DNA of 64,000 nt, taken from Bacteroidales bacterium (GTDB taxonomy: Bacteria > Bacteroidota > Bacteroidia > Bacteroidales > UBA3824). The translations under genes and the position numbers were made by a program. How positions within the stretch are numbered: the first letter of the stretch is position 1; every line of letters begins with the position of its first letter. This document shows positions 1-8,350 of the stretch, piece after piece. The notes under the pieces were generated by a model, which was not told the origin of the DNA, did not search any database, and worked only from the letters and a program-made list of their open reading frames with translations. The stretch covers positions 1-64,000 of the forward strand of contig JAEDDH010000013.1 of the NCBI GenBank assembly GCA_016293845.1. Direction: 5' to 3'.

Positions 1-78
1 AAAATTGAAAATTGAAAATTGAAAATTGAAAATTGAAAATTGAAAATTGAAAATTATGAATTATGAATTACGAATTAC
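1..78. repeat. 7-bp tandem repeat array
   Basis: About seven copies of AAAATTG run from the window edge and then change, still in a 7-bp register, into GAATTAT and GAATTAC units. The same compound array recurs between thyA and folA. Because 7 is not a multiple of 3, the TGA created at the unit junctions falls in every frame and blocks any reading frame entering from upstream. The array continues off the left edge. Confidence 0.9.
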
Positions 79-368
79 TAACCATAGGAGGCACAGACTA
101 CAAGACCACGCTGACGGAGAAATTTAAAAACCGTCGGCCGTGGCAAAAGCCTGTTTTCAATCGTGTTGTATTGCAGATGCCGGGCAAAATAACCAAGATA
201 CTCGTCACTCCCGGGCAACAGATACAACCGGGCGACCGTCTGTTTGTATACGAAGCAATGAAAATGCGCAACATTATCTACGCCCAGACCTCCGGCACTA
301 TCAAAACCATCAACGTTTCCGAAGGCGAAGAGGTAGGCAAAAACTTTGTGCTTGCTGAGATGGAATAA
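63..368 (+). CDS. biotin/lipoyl-attachment domain protein (biotin carboxyl carrier type)
   Basis: This 101-residue protein is almost entirely a biotinyl domain. The canonical EAMKM motif lies at residues 64-68, so Lys67 should carry biotin. It would act as the mobile carboxyl carrier of a biotin-dependent carboxylase or decarboxylase such as methylmalonyl-CoA or oxaloacetate decarboxylase. The other subunits probably lie upstream of the window; this is inference. The start at 63 is forced, because the codon at 57-59 is an in-frame TGA. The first few codons are therefore made of repeat-array sequence. The stop lies 3 bp before the end of the convergent queE. Confidence 0.85.
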   Translation: MNYELLTIGGTDYKTTLTEKFKNRRPWQKPVFNRVVLQMPGKITKILVTPGQQIQPGDRLFVYEAMKMRNIIYAQTSGTIKTINVSEGEEVGKNFVLAEME

Positions 369-371
369 ACC

Positions 372-989
372 CTACCTCACACCTATATACTTATGCATCT
401 GCGTGCTGACCTTCCACATAGGGTGACTGAGCACATAATCGAATATCAATTGAGTAGATTGTTGACGGTTGTCCCATTCGGGTTGAAGCACAAGCACACA
501 TTCGGCGGCGGCTTTGGAGGCACACTGTTCGGCAAAAGCAAAGTCATCGGCAGAGGAAATCACCACTTTGAGTTCGTTCGCCTGCTCCAAAACCTCGTCT
601 AATGGAGGATGATGTTTTTTAGGAGAAAGACAGATCCAATCAAACGAACCTGTAATATGACGAGTGCCTGATGTTTCGAGCCACACCGAGAGGCATCTCT
701 GTTCTAAACGTTCGCACAAAGGGGCAAGATTATGCATAAGAGGTTCTCCGCCGGTGATAACTACATTTGGCGACGGGTTAGCGGCGGCACGTGCTGCAAT
801 TTCGTCCACTGAACAAAGTTTAGCATTTTCTTCATTCCACGACTGCTTGGTATCGCACCACTGACATTTTACATCGCATCCCGCAAGCCTTACAAAATAC
901 GCCGCGCTTCCGGAATTAATGCCTTCACCTTGAATGGAGTAAAATTCTTCGATAATGGGGAGAGTCTGAGGTATATTATTGGTTTGCAT
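372..989 (-). CDS. queE: 7-carboxy-7-deazaguanine synthase QueE
   Basis: A radical SAM enzyme that converts 6-carboxy-tetrahydropterin to 7-carboxy-7-deazaguanine in queuosine/preQ0 synthesis. The short N-terminus typical of QueE is followed by a cysteine motif with CX3CX2C spacing (Cys38, Cys42, Cys45) that would bind the 4Fe-4S cluster. A GGEP motif around residue 80 is the SAM-binding signature. The length of 205 residues fits compact QueE proteins. It starts just 4 bp downstream of the toxin gene on the same strand, so it may share that transcript. Other queuosine genes are not in the window. Confidence 0.9.
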   Translation of the reverse strand: MQTNNIPQTLPIIEEFYSIQGEGINSGSAAYFVRLAGCDVKCQWCDTKQSWNEENAKLCSVDEIAARAAANPSPNVVITGGEPLMHNLAPLCERLEQRCLSVWLETSGTRHITGSFDWICLSPKKHHPPLDEVLEQANELKVVISSADDFAFAEQCASKAAAECVLVLQPEWDNRQQSTQLIFDYVLSHPMWKVSTQMHKYIGVR

Positions 990-993
990 ATTA

Positions 994-1332
994 TTAAAGG
1001 TTATTATCTTTAATCAGTTTTTGGATTTCTTTGTCTGAGATTGACTCTTGTTCTGATTTGTCGTAAATAGTAAGAAGTGTAATGTCAGCACCATCTTTTT
1101 CAACCAAGACATTATGATGAATAACTCTGGCACCGCCACTTTCACCTTGTCCCTTCGACGAAACAGCCATACGAATTTTAAACACTTTGTGTCCCAAATC
1201 AATACCGGCAAAAGGATCTCCGCTTAATTCAACTGCCAATGCTCTAATATCATCTTTTATTGATTTATAGCGTTTTGCAAGTCTTTTTAATTGTTTTAAA
1301 AAGCCCTTGGTGGTTATTATATTACAATTCAT
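994..1332 (-). CDS. RelE/ParE-superfamily toxin
   Basis: A small basic protein of 112 residues with the RelE-fold layout: an N-terminal strand, a lysine/arginine-rich helical hairpin (FLKQLKRLAKRYKSI), then strands with VFKIRMA and a late LLTIYDKSEQ. It resembles the group of Bacteroidetes RelE-like mRNA interferases in which the last strand ends in IYDKSE. Its start overlaps the end of the upstream antitoxin by 11 bp, so the two are translationally coupled. Family assignment comes from length, fold pattern and operon context; the catalytic residues are not certain. The stop lies 4 bp from the queE start. Confidence 0.7.
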   Translation of the reverse strand: MNCNIITTKGFLKQLKRLAKRYKSIKDDIRALAVELSGDPFAGIDLGHKVFKIRMAVSSKGQGESGGARVIHHNVLVEKDGADITLLTIYDKSEQESISDKEIQKLIKDNNL

Positions 1333-1567
1333 TTAATGCCTCCTCCAAAGGTATGCCTTTTGCCTTGCCGAGTTTTATCTGTTTCAATTCGGCAAAAGAT
1401 TGATTAATTTCGTCAAGTGTTTTCTGTTTTTGTTTGGCTTGTGCATTCTGACGTTTTTTTTCTACAAAGCCATTAACAAAGTCAAGCACTTGTTTTACAA
1501 TATCTTTATCATCTGCAATCTCGCCCAATGCGCGGAGTAATTGTGCGTTTAGTTGTAATGTTGTCAT
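1322..1567 (-). CDS. antitoxin partner of RelE-like toxin
   Basis: This 81-residue protein begins MTTLQLNAQLLRAL, followed by a helix ending in a KK-rich segment. The same N-terminal block occurs in the antitoxins at 9227 and 9956, each paired with a different toxin. The charged, low-complexity middle and a C-terminal leucine-rich helix (PLEEALNEL) would bind and neutralise the toxin encoded 11 bp overlapping downstream. The N-terminal block probably dimerises and may bind the operator. Antitoxin-first order and overlap are typical of type II systems. Confidence 0.7.
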   Translation of the reverse strand: MTTLQLNAQLLRALGEIADDKDIVKQVLDFVNGFVEKKRQNAQAKQKQKTLDEINQSFAELKQIKLGKAKGIPLEEALNEL

Positions 1568-1592
1568 AACAGAATCATTTTAATCGTTTTGG

Positions 1593-1600
1593 CAAAGGTA
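1593..1600 (-). promoter_or_regulatory. -7 element of toxin-antitoxin operon
   Basis: On the minus strand this reads TACCTTTG, a perfect TAnnTTTG match 26 bp upstream of the antitoxin start. Confidence 0.6.
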
Positions 1601-1664
1601 TAAAAGAATTGGGATTTTTTAAAACATTTTAGTTCAAATTATTGGTTGTATAAGTAATTAATAT

Positions 1665-1672
1665 TATCTTTG
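1665..1672 (+). promoter_or_regulatory. -7 element in front of toxin-antitoxin relic
   Basis: TATCTTTG matches TAnnTTTG, with TTG copies 17-21 bp upstream. It lies 23 bp before the ATG at 1695, suggesting that a real operon once started here. Confidence 0.5.
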
Positions 1673-1694
1673 TATAATAAAAAAGCATTTCATT

Positions 1695-2040
1695 ATGACA
1701 GCGACAGCATTAAGAATAAAGTCCACGCCAATGGCTCCGTACATCAACCTAATGCAGGGAATGACTCGCGAGCAAAAGATTTTTGCGAAAAGAACCCCAA
1801 GCCATACTCTACCGAATATTAGGAATGTTATCGGAAGATATAAACATACTACCGCTGTTGCCAAACCATATCTCCCCGGCTGTCAATCAGCCCGCACCTG
1901 ATTTTGAAGATATGCTCCAATACCGATGCGCCAAATCCGAAGGCTGCGGCATCATAATCACCAACGACAAAGAAGACTTTGAACCCATATCCGCACTTCC
2001 TCTAATGGCCTCACAAGAATTCATATCTTCAATTAATTAG
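1695..2040 (+). pseudogene. antitoxin/PIN-toxin deletion remnant
   Basis: Two overlapping frames look like pieces of one ancestral locus. The first, from ATG 1695, encodes a short N-terminus (MTATALRIKS, then PYINLMQGMTREQK) that resembles a small antitoxin. The second frame, read from about 1783 to the TAG ending at 2040, matches the C-terminal half of the intact PIN toxin at 9280-9696. Shared strings include QPAPDFEDMLQY and ITND, at the positions of the PIN acidic residues. The N-terminal PIN aspartate and helix are missing. An internal deletion that fused the two genes out of frame explains this. No functional toxin is expected. Confidence 0.65.
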
Positions 2041-2096
2041 GTAGTATAACCAAAAAAATCCCCTTTTTCAGGTATTGCCTTACGCTCAATTTTCAC

Positions 2097-2104
2097 TATT
2101 TTTG
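2097..2104 (+). promoter_or_regulatory. -7 element of feoAB
   Basis: TATTTTTG is followed by CACC, with TTG about 20 bp upstream (2075-2077). It lies 25 bp before ATG 2129 and rules out the longer reading frame that begins at a TTG inside the promoter. Confidence 0.65.
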
Positions 2105-2128
2105 CACCTTGAAAATAATGCTGAAAAA

Positions 2129-4618
2129 ATGAACCTAAGCGAAGTAGCAATCGACCAAAAGGCCGTAATAACCAAAATCAAAGGACGCGGAACATTCCGC
2201 AAAAGAGTAATGGAAATGGGTTTTGTCAAAGGCAAAACCATTCACGTGATAAAACAGGCTCCCCTCAACGACCCTATCGAATACGAAATTATGGGCTACC
2301 ACCTGTCCCTCCGCCGCAAAGAGGCTGAAATGATTGAGGTGGTAACAATGGAACACATAGAAGAGGCTGCCGCCAACCAAACCGAAAACCTTACTATCGA
2401 GGAGGTTATCAAAAACGAGGTGGAAGACCACGGCCACATTGTCAACGTGGCTCTTGTGGGTAATCCCAACTGCGGCAAAACCACATTCTACAACTACGCA
2501 TCAGGCAGCAAAGAGCGTGTAGGCAACTACTCAGGCGTTACCGTTGATGCCAAAACTGCCAAATTTGAATACGAGGGCTACACCATCAACATCACCGACC
2601 TACCCGGAACATACTCGCTTACAGCATATTCTGCCGAAGAAATTTATGTTCGCAAATATATCACCGAGCAAAATCCCGACGTAATAATCAATATGGTAGA
2701 TGCGTCGAATATTGAACGAAACCTCTACCTCACCACTCAACTTATCGACCTTGACGTAAAGGTGGTTGTCGCTCTTAATATGTACGACGAACTTGAAGCA
2801 CGTGGCGACAAACTTGACTATATTTCGCTCGGTCGTATGCTCGGCATTCCCTTTGTGCCAGTGGTGAGCAACAAGGGTCGCGGTTTCGGCGTGCTGTTCG
2901 ACACCGTGATACGCGCTTTTGAAGATAAGTCGCCCACAATCCGACACATACACATCAACTACGGTCGCGACATCGAAACCGCTGTCAAAGCGATTCAAGA
3001 AAAGATATTTATCCACAACGACAACGCCATTCTTTCGCGTATTCCGTCGAGGTTTATGGCTCTGAAACTCTTGGAAAAAGATGCCGACATCAAAAAAATA
3101 GTGCTTACCAACACCATCGAGGGCGAACACTCGCACAATACCTACAAAGGAGGATTTGAAACCAACGAGCGCCGCACCACTCATACCGATGCGCCAAGTT
3201 GCATTATTGAAGAAACCGGCCGTCAGATTGCATCGCTCGAAGATGCTTACAAAAACGACACCGAAAGCCTCATCACCGACACTCGTTACGGTTTTATAGC
3301 CGGCGCGCTCAAAGAGACTTACACCGTGGGACACACCGACACCCACAAGTTTACCTACCGTACCGACCGCATAGTCACCCATCGCATTTGGGGAATGCCT
3401 GTTTTTCTATTAATCATTTTCTTAATGTTTGAGGTAACGTTTATCCTCGGCGGCTATCCTATGCAATGGATCGAATCGGGCGTGGAATTTCTTGGCAACC
3501 TTATGCGCGGTGTTCTGCCCGACGGTGCTCTCAAAGACCTCATCTGCGACGGTATCATTGGCGGTGTGGGCGGCGTAATTGTTTTTCTGCCCAGCATTGT
3601 GCTCTTGTTTATGTTTATCTCCATAATGGAAGACAGCGGATATATGGCCCGTGTGGCTTTTCTCACCGACCGTATAATGCACAATATTGGTCTACACGGC
3701 AAATCGTTTATCCCCTTGATAATGGGTTTTGGCTGCAACGTACCCGCTGTAATGGCCACCCGGACACTCGAAAACCGCAGCGACAGACTTCTCACCACGC
3801 TTATAAATCCTTATATGAGTTGCTCGGCGCGTCTGCCTGTGTATGCAGTAATGGCAGGAGCGTTTTTTGCCAACCATCAAGGCTTGGTAACGTTCAGCGT
3901 ATATGGCGTGGGCGTATTGATAGCCGGATTAACAGCCATACTATTGCGCAAAACAGCATTCAAAAGTCAGGACGCACCTTTTGTAATGGAACTCCCCCCC
4001 TACCGTTTTCCCACCGTCCGCAGCCTATTGAAACACATGTGGGAAAAGGCTCAGCAGTATCTTAAAAAAATGGGTGGCGTAATATTGACAGCATCTATCA
4101 TTATTTGGGTGCTTGGATATTTTCCGCAGCACACCGAAGAAACCGACCGCATAGAGGCTCAGATAGCGCAGGCTCAGGGCAACGATTCGCTTATTGCCCA
4201 ACTCGAAATAGAACTTGCCTACGCACATCAAGAAGGCAGCATAATAGGTCGGCTCGGCAAATTTATCGAACCAGTAATCGCTCCCCTCGGCTTCAATTGG
4301 AAAATGGGCGTAAGCATCATCACCGGCGTGGCAGCCAAAGAGATAGTGGTATCTACAATGGGCGTGCTCTACCACAGCGACGGCGAAGATACAGCCTCGC
4401 TGTCCGAAAAACTTCTGAGCGACACCTCCACCGCCCCCATCTCCCCGGCGCAAGCGTACGGATTTATGCTCTTTGTGCTCATCTATATGCCCTGCATAGC
4501 CACCGCCGCAGCCATCCGCAAAGAAACCGGCACCCGCAAATGGATGTGGATTTCAATAGGTTACAGCATAGCATTGGCATGGATAGCGGCATTTGTGGTG
4601 AATATGATATTTGGGTAA
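2129..4618 (+). CDS. feoB: FeoA-FeoB fusion, ferrous iron transporter
   Basis: GTP-dependent Fe(II) importer of the inner membrane, 829 residues from ATG 2129. Residues 1-75 form a FeoA SH3-like domain. A small-GTPase domain follows with G1 GNPNCGKTT at 111-119, a G2 threonine in YSGVT and G3 DLPG near 157. A linker of roughly 150 residues leads into the polytopic permease from about residue 410, which includes the conserved Gate-type segment GFGCNVPAVMATR. FeoA fused to FeoB is common in Bacteroidota. The gene stands alone behind its own promoter; iron regulation is likely but no operator was recognised. Confidence 0.93.
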   Translation: MNLSEVAIDQKAVITKIKGRGTFRKRVMEMGFVKGKTIHVIKQAPLNDPIEYEIMGYHLSLRRKEAEMIEVVTMEHIEEAAANQTENLTIEEVIKNEVEDHGHIVNVALVGNPNCGKTTFYNYASGSKERVGNYSGVTVDAKTAKFEYEGYTINITDLPGTYSLTAYSAEEIYVRKYITEQNPDVIINMVDASNIERNLYLTTQLIDLDVKVVVALNMYDELEARGDKLDYISLGRMLGIPFVPVVSNKGRGFGVLFDTVIRAFEDKSPTIRHIHINYGRDIETAVKAIQEKIFIHNDNAILSRIPSRFMALKLLEKDADIKKIVLTNTIEGEHSHNTYKGGFETNERRTTHTDAPSCIIEETGRQIASLEDAYKNDTESLITDTRYGFIAGALKETYTVGHTDTHKFTYRTDRIVTHRIWGMPVFLLIIFLMFEVTFILGGYPMQWIESGVEFLGNLMRGVLPDGALKDLICDGIIGGVGGVIVFLPSIVLLFMFISIMEDSGYMARVAFLTDRIMHNIGLHGKSFIPLIMGFGCNVPAVMATRTLENRSDRLLTTLINPYMSCSARLPVYAVMAGAFFANHQGLVTFSVYGVGVLIAGLTAILLRKTAFKSQDAPFVMELPPYRFPTVRSLLKHMWEKAQQYLKKMGGVILTASIIIWVLGYFPQHTEETDRIEAQIAQAQGNDSLIAQLEIELAYAHQEGSIIGRLGKFIEPVIAPLGFNWKMGVSIITGVAAKEIVVSTMGVLYHSDGEDTASLSEKLLSDTSTAPISPAQAYGFMLFVLIYMPCIATAAAIRKETGTRKWMWISIGYSIALAWIAAFVVNMIFG

Positions 4619-5299
4619 ATGGCTAACCGAAACAACTCTTAAACCAATTACATATCCTTTTCAAAAGAATTTGTATTTTTTCAACAGCCCGGAACATCAG
4701 AGCCACCCCCGCAGCAACGATGTTAATAATTATCACACCGCCCCACCTCCTCCACCGCAACGTCATCATCATCTACTCTATTTATTATCGCTTTTGCCGC
4801 AATGCCATATACAATTGGTAGATAGAATACACATCATTATAACGATGTGGTAAACAATTGCTATAAATTTATGTCGACATAGCCGCAAGGTGGCCGACAA
4901 TTGGCGGTTTGTTATTACAACATCGTTGCAATATGGTATATCACGTATTGAGGACAATGGCATTGTGGCTGCAATGTGGTTAATAATCAGTAATCGGAAT
5001 CAACGCCATTGCTGCAATTGTGCATAAAATGTCGACACATTGTTAACCTCATCGCTACAACAATATATAAAAAAAAGCAATCGACAACCACTTTGCTACA
5101 AAAGTGCTATAAATTGATAACTGATATCATATCCAATTGTACAATTACGGCATCAAACACGAGCTATTGTTATATCAAATGCTACAAGGGTAAACATAGA
5201 GGAGAACAATAGTTGGCACTGCTTCAATAATGACATAATAAAAGTAAAGTATTTATTAATATTTTTTCAGAAAATATTTGTTTGTAGGGAAAAGAGTAT
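4619..5299. other. gene-free AT-rich spacer rich in short palindromes
   Basis: No credible gene was found here; the small open frames lack homology cues and codon character. The stretch holds five CAATTG hexamers (4812, 4855, 4898, 5015, 5134), two GTCGAC palindromes (4873, 5031) and a 13-nt inverted repeat ACAATG-G-CATTGT (4954-4966). It also has two diverged copies of a block containing AACGATGTTAATAAT or AATGTGGTTAATAAT. No DnaA-box cluster or tRNA was seen. Confidence 0.6.
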
Positions 5300-5307
5300 T
5301 ATATTTG
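5300..5307 (+). promoter_or_regulatory. -7 element
   Basis: TATATTTG is a perfect match to TAnnTTTG, with TTG at 5278-5280, 19 bp upstream. It lies 67 bp before the ATG at 5374. Confidence 0.65.
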
Positions 5308-5373
5308 TCGCGGAAAAAACAAAAGATTAATAATATAATAAACATTTTTTTTAATTCAAAAAACGAACGCACC

Positions 5374-6090
5374 ATGGCAAAAGAAATGCTTTCACAAAGC
5401 AAGATATCGCTTCATAGCCTTAGAAATGATATGCTTAGCGTGTTGGTGAGCAAGTTGGAAGGCTCGTCGAAACTTGCAAAACAAACCGGCACAAAAGAGA
5501 TGATAAAAAAAATGTCGGAGGCAGCGGCTGTTTTTAACGAAGCCCGCAACAAGGAAAACACCATTACGAGCACCAAGGCGTCAAAAGATTATTTTACAAT
5601 CCTCAAAAGCCGCTACACTGCCCTCAGCGGTGCTATCACGTCGGCTATCAACGGCGGTGTGGCAGCCGAAAAAAAGGCGGCGTTGAGCATTAAAGAAAAA
5701 TTTGCTCGCATATCTACGGTGTTTGCCACCAAAACTGACGCTATCGCCAAGTTAGAAACCGTAATTGTAGGATTCCGTTCTCTGCCCGAATCGGCTTTTG
5801 AAACCATCAGCGGCACCCGCTACTTAGACGATATGGAATCCACTATCAAAGAGTATCACGCCGTTATGAGCAAGCGAGTAGACGTTAAAGTAGACAAAAC
5901 CAACGCTGTGCAGAAAGCTCGAACCGCCCTCATCGAAACCATTCAAGGCGTTACCGAGGCTATCCGTTACGCTCAAGTATGCTTAGACGGCGCCGAAACC
6001 GAACTTGTAAAGGCCTACAACACAGTCTTTACCGAAATTGCCACAGTGCTAAAAAAGATGGGCGGACACAAAAAAGATGATACAGAATAG
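5374..6090 (+). CDS. helical protein of unknown function (DUF6261-like)
   Basis: This 238-residue, soluble, alanine- and lysine-rich protein is predicted to be almost entirely alpha-helical. It has no signal peptide, membrane segment or catalytic motif. It resembles the Bacteroidota-restricted hypothetical proteins grouped as DUF6261, though that name is uncertain. A protein of the same size and helical layout is encoded at 56172-56927, and both have an Ala-rich middle (SAINGGVAAEKKAA here). The start at 5374 was chosen because the longer frame begins upstream of the promoter. A strong terminator follows, so the gene is monocistronic. Confidence 0.6.
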   Translation: MAKEMLSQSKISLHSLRNDMLSVLVSKLEGSSKLAKQTGTKEMIKKMSEAAAVFNEARNKENTITSTKASKDYFTILKSRYTALSGAITSAINGGVAAEKKAALSIKEKFARISTVFATKTDAIAKLETVIVGFRSLPESAFETISGTRYLDDMESTIKEYHAVMSKRVDVKVDKTNAVQKARTALIETIQGVTEAIRYAQVCLDGAETELVKAYNTVFTEIATVLKKMGGHKKDDTE

Positions 6091-6129
6091 AAAATAGACC
6101 ATTCTTTGTTAACGTGATTTTTGGAGAAG

Positions 6130-6155
6130 GGCGGGTTGCATAATCCGCCTTTTTT
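6130..6155 (+). terminator. intrinsic terminator
   Basis: GGCGGGTT-GCAT-AATCCGCC forms an 8-bp stem with one G-T pair, followed by six T residues. It ends the gene at 5374-6090. Confidence 0.9.
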
Positions 6156-6162
6156 GTGCCGG

Positions 6163-6190
6163 ATTCTAACGGCGATTATCCCGTTAGAAT
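6163..6190. repeat. perfect 10-bp inverted repeat
   Basis: ATTCTAACGG and CCGTTAGAAT are separated by 8 nt. It lies just after a complete terminator and about 50 bp upstream of the next promoter, without a T tract, so it could be an operator rather than a second terminator. Confidence 0.7.
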
Positions 6191-6240
6191 TGTTGGAATT
6201 ATTTTTGTGTAAAAAAGATACGGCAATAAAAAATTTTCCG

Positions 6241-6248
6241 TAACTTTA
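6241..6248 (+). promoter_or_regulatory. -7-like element
   Basis: TAACTTTA differs from TAnnTTTG only in the last base and lies 27 bp before the ATG at 6275. Confidence 0.45.
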
Positions 6249-6274
6249 CAAAAAACATTTTAAAACCATTATAC

Positions 6275-7321
6275 ATGGATACAACCGTACTAAAATGTCC
6301 AACCTGCGGATCCGACCTGCAATTTACTGCAGAGACACAAAACTTTAAATGCGCGTTTTGCGGGTCGGCATTTACCCAAGAAGAAATTTTTAAAATAACG
6401 CAAGATTCAGCCGAGGATACCAAAACCCAAGGTCAGGACATCGAACAGCAGCCCGAGCTCAACCTCTTTCACTGCCAAAACTGCGGTGCGGAGATGGTTG
6501 CCGACGAAAACACCGCCGCCACTTTCTGCGTATACTGCGGCAGCGCGGGCATTATGAAGAGCCGTTTGGAAGGCAAGTTCCGTCCCGAGCTCATCATTCC
6601 ATTCAAAACCACCAAGCAAGACGCCATCAACGCCTACAACAACTACCGCAAAGGCAAGCACCTTGCACCCGGCGAGTTTGGCAAAAAAGAGAATATCGAC
6701 AAAATCACAGGCGTGTACATTCCGTTTTGGCTTTACGACGGCAATTCGAGAGGAATGCTTTCGGGCAAACGTCACGATGTAACCACTTGGCGCAGCGGCG
6801 ACTACCGTTACACCAAAACCGACATCTACCATGTGGAACGCGCCGGCGACATCAGTTTTGAAAAAGTGCCCGCCGACGGCAGCAAAAAATTCGACGACGA
6901 CACAATGGACTCTATCGAGCCGTTTGACTTTAACGAATTTCAGCCGTTCAACTACTCGTTTCTATCAGGCTTTTTGGCAGAAAAATACGACGTCGGCCCT
7001 GAGGAAGACAAGGAACGCGCACAACTACGTATGGGCAACTCGCTGATTTCGAGCTTCTATTCCACCATCAACGGCACGCTCATCGGCGCACAAGAAAACA
7101 AGCAGACCGTGTTTACATCAATCCGCTACGCAATGCTGCCCGTGTGGATGCTCAACACCCGCATCAAAGACAAGATGTACACCTTTGCTATGAACGGACA
7201 GACCGGCAAAATAGTGGGCGACATACCTATCGACAAGGGCAAGGCGTGGAGATTCTTTTTTGTAAGAACGTTAATTGCAATGGCAATCCTCTGCGGACTG
7301 TCGTGGTTGTTATTTATGTAA
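6275..7321 (+). CDS. double zinc-ribbon protein with C-terminal membrane anchor
   Basis: This 348-residue protein has two CXXC...CXXC zinc ribbons. The first is CPTC...CAFC (residues 8-29) and the second is CQNC...CVYC at roughly 67-90. A large domain rich in aromatic residues follows (IPFWLYDGN near 148), and a single C-terminal transmembrane helix ends the protein. Bacteroidota homologues are annotated as TFIIB-type zinc ribbon or PriA-like zinc ribbon proteins, but no nuclease or helicase domain is present, so DNA metabolism should not be inferred. The TPM protein gene starts 21 bp downstream, so the two are probably co-transcribed and act together at the inner membrane. Confidence 0.75.
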   Translation: MDTTVLKCPTCGSDLQFTAETQNFKCAFCGSAFTQEEIFKITQDSAEDTKTQGQDIEQQPELNLFHCQNCGAEMVADENTAATFCVYCGSAGIMKSRLEGKFRPELIIPFKTTKQDAINAYNNYRKGKHLAPGEFGKKENIDKITGVYIPFWLYDGNSRGMLSGKRHDVTTWRSGDYRYTKTDIYHVERAGDISFEKVPADGSKKFDDDTMDSIEPFDFNEFQPFNYSFLSGFLAEKYDVGPEEDKERAQLRMGNSLISSFYSTINGTLIGAQENKQTVFTSIRYAMLPVWMLNTRIKDKMYTFAMNGQTGKIVGDIPIDKGKAWRFFFVRTLIAMAILCGLSWLLFM

Positions 7322-7342
7322 AACCTATAAACCAATAGAATA

Positions 7343-8326
7343 ATGAAAAAACTTAGCATATTAATAACGGCGTTGCTGATAACCATAGCGGCAAGTGCGC
7401 AGATCACCGACACAACGCCATTGCCCACAGATTGTATCCTCAGAGGAATCACTTTTGACACACAAAAATCGGCTTCCGTTGACCCTCCCGACGACAATTG
7501 GGCTAAATACCAGATAGCACAGCGCACCGAGCAGAATCCTTACGTGTTTAAATCTTTCCTTCAAGGCAAACTTACTCAGGAGCAACTCAGGTTGGCACTC
7601 GAAACGCCCTACGTAGACACCGCCGTAAAGGTATACGACGCGGCAGGTCTTCTCTCCGAAAACGAAATTGCCAAGCTACAAAAAAGCATCCACGGGTTTA
7701 TCAACCGAAACAATATCGACATGGTGGTAGTTACCATCAACAACAACAACAAAACAGATATGAACGGCGAGCTGCCTTCCGACAATTTCGCTATGGACTT
7801 TTACGAGTATAACGATTTTGGCAAAGGCGAGCACTCTGTTAACGGCTACGATGGCGTTATCTTGCTTATAGATATGCAGTACCGCAAATTCAGAATCTTA
7901 GACCGTGGCGTTCCTAACGAAAAATGGGGTGTTGCAAGAAGTAATGTGGATAAATATGTACAGAATATGGCGTCAGACCTCACAGACAAAAACTATTACG
8001 CCGCTATCAACTACTTTATCTATGAGTACGAATCAGACTATCAATACGAAATATCTTTTCCGTGGATAAAATGCTCGATATTTGCGCTCATACTTGGTTT
8101 TATACTCTTGATGATAGAAAGGGGCAAATACAAGAATATCCGCAAGGCCACATCAGCAGCCAACTATGTTAAAGAAGGTTCGTTCCGCCTGACAGTAAAG
8201 CGCGACACCTTTGTAAGCACCCACACCGCCAAAACCTACGACCCGCCACAGGAATCATCTTCGGGGGGCGGCAGCCACAGCAGTTCGAGCGGAGGATCGT
8301 TCGGCGGCGGCGGCGGCAGTTTCTAA
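7343..8326 (+). CDS. TPM-domain membrane protein (YgcG-like)
   Basis: The 327-residue protein has an N-terminal signal peptide ending near ASA-Q at residue 19. A TPM domain follows at roughly 90-225 (VKVYDAAGLLSENE, then YDGVILLIDM). After it come one transmembrane helix (about 233-255) and a tail of Gly/Ser runs ending GGGGGSF. TPM domains bind metal and have been linked to photosystem II repair in plants and to membrane-protein quality control. The glycine-rich end is typical of the YgcG group. It is the distal gene of a two-gene unit closed by a strong terminator. Confidence 0.8.
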   Translation: MKKLSILITALLITIAASAQITDTTPLPTDCILRGITFDTQKSASVDPPDDNWAKYQIAQRTEQNPYVFKSFLQGKLTQEQLRLALETPYVDTAVKVYDAAGLLSENEIAKLQKSIHGFINRNNIDMVVVTINNNNKTDMNGELPSDNFAMDFYEYNDFGKGEHSVNGYDGVILLIDMQYRKFRILDRGVPNEKWGVARSNVDKYVQNMASDLTDKNYYAAINYFIYEYESDYQYEISFPWIKCSIFALILGFILLMIERGKYKNIRKATSAANYVKEGSFRLTVKRDTFVSTHTAKTYDPPQESSSGGGSHSSSSGGSFGGGGGSF

Positions 8327-8350
8327 GCACCACCCGCAAACGGCAAAAAA

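Noticed and set aside
1..78. Possible CRISPR or attachment site
   Set aside because: Units are 7 bp without spacers and no cas or integrase gene is present.
2600..3382. Long open frame of 260 codons opposite feoAB
   Set aside because: It is entirely antisense to strongly conserved FeoB sequence, and has no promoter or recognisable domain.
4611..4853. Short frame right after feoAB
   Set aside because: Pro/His/Thr-rich low-complexity translation with no start signal; spacer sequence.
4619..5299. Replication origin
   Set aside because: No DnaA-box cluster and no dnaA, gyrB or similar neighbour; AT richness alone is not enough.
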